Shown here: positions 6,601 to 7,443 of the stretch, in pieces
Layout of the letters: each line of letters opens with the position of its first letter
Position numbering within the stretch: the first letter of the stretch is position 1
Source of the DNA: Bacteroidales bacterium
Lineage (GTDB): Bacteria; Bacteroidota; Bacteroidia; Bacteroidales; UBA932
Direction of reading: 5' to 3'
DNA length: 7,443 nucleotides
NCBI GenBank assembly: GCA_016295245.1
Contig: JAEDLO010000078.1
Location: 1-7,443, forward strand
Program-made: the position numbers and the translations under genes
Notes under the pieces: generated by a model
Databases searched by the model: none
What the model saw: the letters and a program-made list of their open reading frames with translations, nothing else
Told to the model about the DNA's origin: nothing

Positions 6601-7443
6601 ATGGCAGTAAATTACGAAAAAGCAGGCGTAAACCTCGAGGCAGGTTACGAGGTGGTACGCAGAATCAAGTCACACGTAGCTTCGACCAACAGGCCGGGCG
6701 TTATGGGCAACATCGGCTCCTTCGGAGGAATGTTTGACCTCTCCGCCCTGGGCATCAGGGAGCCGGTTCTGGTCAGTGGCACCGACGGCGTGGGTACCAA
6801 GCTCAAGATTGCCTTCGAGATGGACAAGCACGACACTGTCGGCATCGACGCAGTCGCAATGTGTGTCAACGACGTGCTCGCCCAGGGCGCAGAGCCGCTC
6901 GTATTCCTTGATTACGTGGCTGTCGGCCACAATGAGCCCGCCAAGGTTGAAGCCATCGTTTCCGGCGTTGCAGAGGGTTGCCGCCAGGCAGGCTGCGCGC
7001 TTGTAGGAGGCGAGACCGCCGAGATGCCGGGTATGTACGAGGGCGGCGAATACGACATCGCGGGCTACACCACCGGTGTTGTCGAGAAGTCGAAGCTCAT
7101 CGACGGCACCAAGGTCAAGGTCGGCGACGTGCTTGTCGGCATCGCATCTACCGGCGTACACTCCAACGGCTTCTCGCTCGTAAGGAAGATCGTTTCCGAC
7201 AGCGGACTGGATCTCCACGCCCCGCTGCCTGAGTTCTTCGGCGACAGAATGCTCGGCGAGGTTCTCCTCACCCCTACCAGAATCTATGTGAAGCAGGTGC
7301 TTGATGTAATCCGCAACTGCGACGTCCACGGCGTTGCCCACATCACCGGCGGCGGCTTCGACGAGAACATCCCTCGCATCCTCACGAAGGAGATGGGACT
7401 CGAAATAGCTGAAGGCAGCTGGGAGATCCTACCTGTCTTCAAG
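6601..7443 (+). CDS. purM: AIR synthetase (PurM), 3' end cut by window
   Basis: PurM is phosphoribosylformylglycinamidine cyclo-ligase, a cytosolic homodimer that closes the imidazole ring of FGAM with ATP to give AIR. The frame stays open from the ATG to the window end, giving 281 codons. The family is usually about 340 aa, so roughly 60 residues are missing at the C-terminus because of the window boundary and not a mutation. Visible motifs are GTDGVGTKLK (60-69, nucleotide-binding region), VNDVLAQGAEPLVFLDY (89-105), GGETAEMPGMY (136-146), GIASTGVHSNGFSLVRK (180-196) and HITGGGFDENIPRIL (247-261). The start is 8 bp past the purL stop. The purine-rich AGAGGAAAA lies at the purL end, too far upstream to be a classical ribosome site, and A-rich sequence precedes the ATG. 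Tight spacing points to cotranscription with purE and purL. It takes the product of the preceding gene as its substrate. Confidence 0.96.
   Translation, partial: MAVNYEKAGVNLEAGYEVVRRIKSHVASTNRPGVMGNIGSFGGMFDLSALGIREPVLVSGTDGVGTKLKIAFEMDKHDTVGIDAVAMCVNDVLAQGAEPLVFLDYVAVGHNEPAKVEAIVSGVAEGCRQAGCALVGGETAEMPGMYEGGEYDIAGYTTGVVEKSKLIDGTKVKVGDVLVGIASTGVHSNGFSLVRKIVSDSGLDLHAPLPEFFGDRMLGEVLLTPTRIYVKQVLDVIRNCDVHGVAHITGGGFDENIPRILTKEMGLEIAEGSWEILPVFK

Noticed and set aside
6670..7341. Long minus-strand open frame antisense to purM (223 codons)
   Set aside because: The plus-strand frame from 6601 encodes PurM with all family motifs through this whole interval, so the antisense frame is a codon-bias shadow.
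7384..7443. Possible truncation of purM
   Set aside because: The open frame simply runs off the window edge with family motifs intact up to that point, so the missing C-terminus is due to the boundary.

Overview
The window is a compact block of de novo purine (IMP) biosynthesis genes in two divergent arms. About 1-2289 lies on the minus strand (purC then purB) and 2364-7443 on the plus strand (purE, purL, purM). Coding density is very high. The only intergenic stretch longer than 20 bases is the 74-bp divergent control region at 2290-2363. No mobile element, RNA gene, CRISPR array or terminator was found.

The organism is most likely a member of the Bacteroidota, probably Bacteroidales, with a fairly GC-rich genome. 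Three observations support this. A perfect Bacteroidota -7 promoter box (TAnnTTTG) lies in the control region. None of the gene starts has a well-placed Shine-Dalgarno sequence. PurC is the long form (316 aa) and closely resembles Bacteroides PurC as recalled from memory. PurB, and less strongly PurE, look more like Bacillus-type proteins, so the block may be mixed in ancestry. I cannot assign a genus.

Minus arm: purC (SAICAR synthetase) and purB (adenylosuccinate lyase) are separated by 6 bp and catalyse consecutive steps (CAIR to SAICAR to AICAR). Plus arm: purE (CAIR formation), purL (a single-chain FGAM synthase with fused PurS-like, synthase and glutaminase parts) and purM (AIR synthetase, cut by the window end) are separated by 17 and 8 bp. 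Together they cover FGAR to AICAR, apart from the PurK reaction. purF, purD, purN/purT, purK and purH are not in this window.

The most interesting non-coding signal is in the divergent region. An inverted repeat with perfect 8-bp arms (TTTTTTCG, 8-bp spacer, CGAAAAAA) sits between two outward-facing promoter candidates. Each arm occupies the likely -33 region of one promoter, so the repeat could be a shared operator or simply paired promoter elements. The purE -7 box ends only 5 bp before the purE ATG, which predicts a leaderless or nearly leaderless mRNA. Apart from this, the window is ordinary core metabolism and I see no evidence of a novel multi-gene system.
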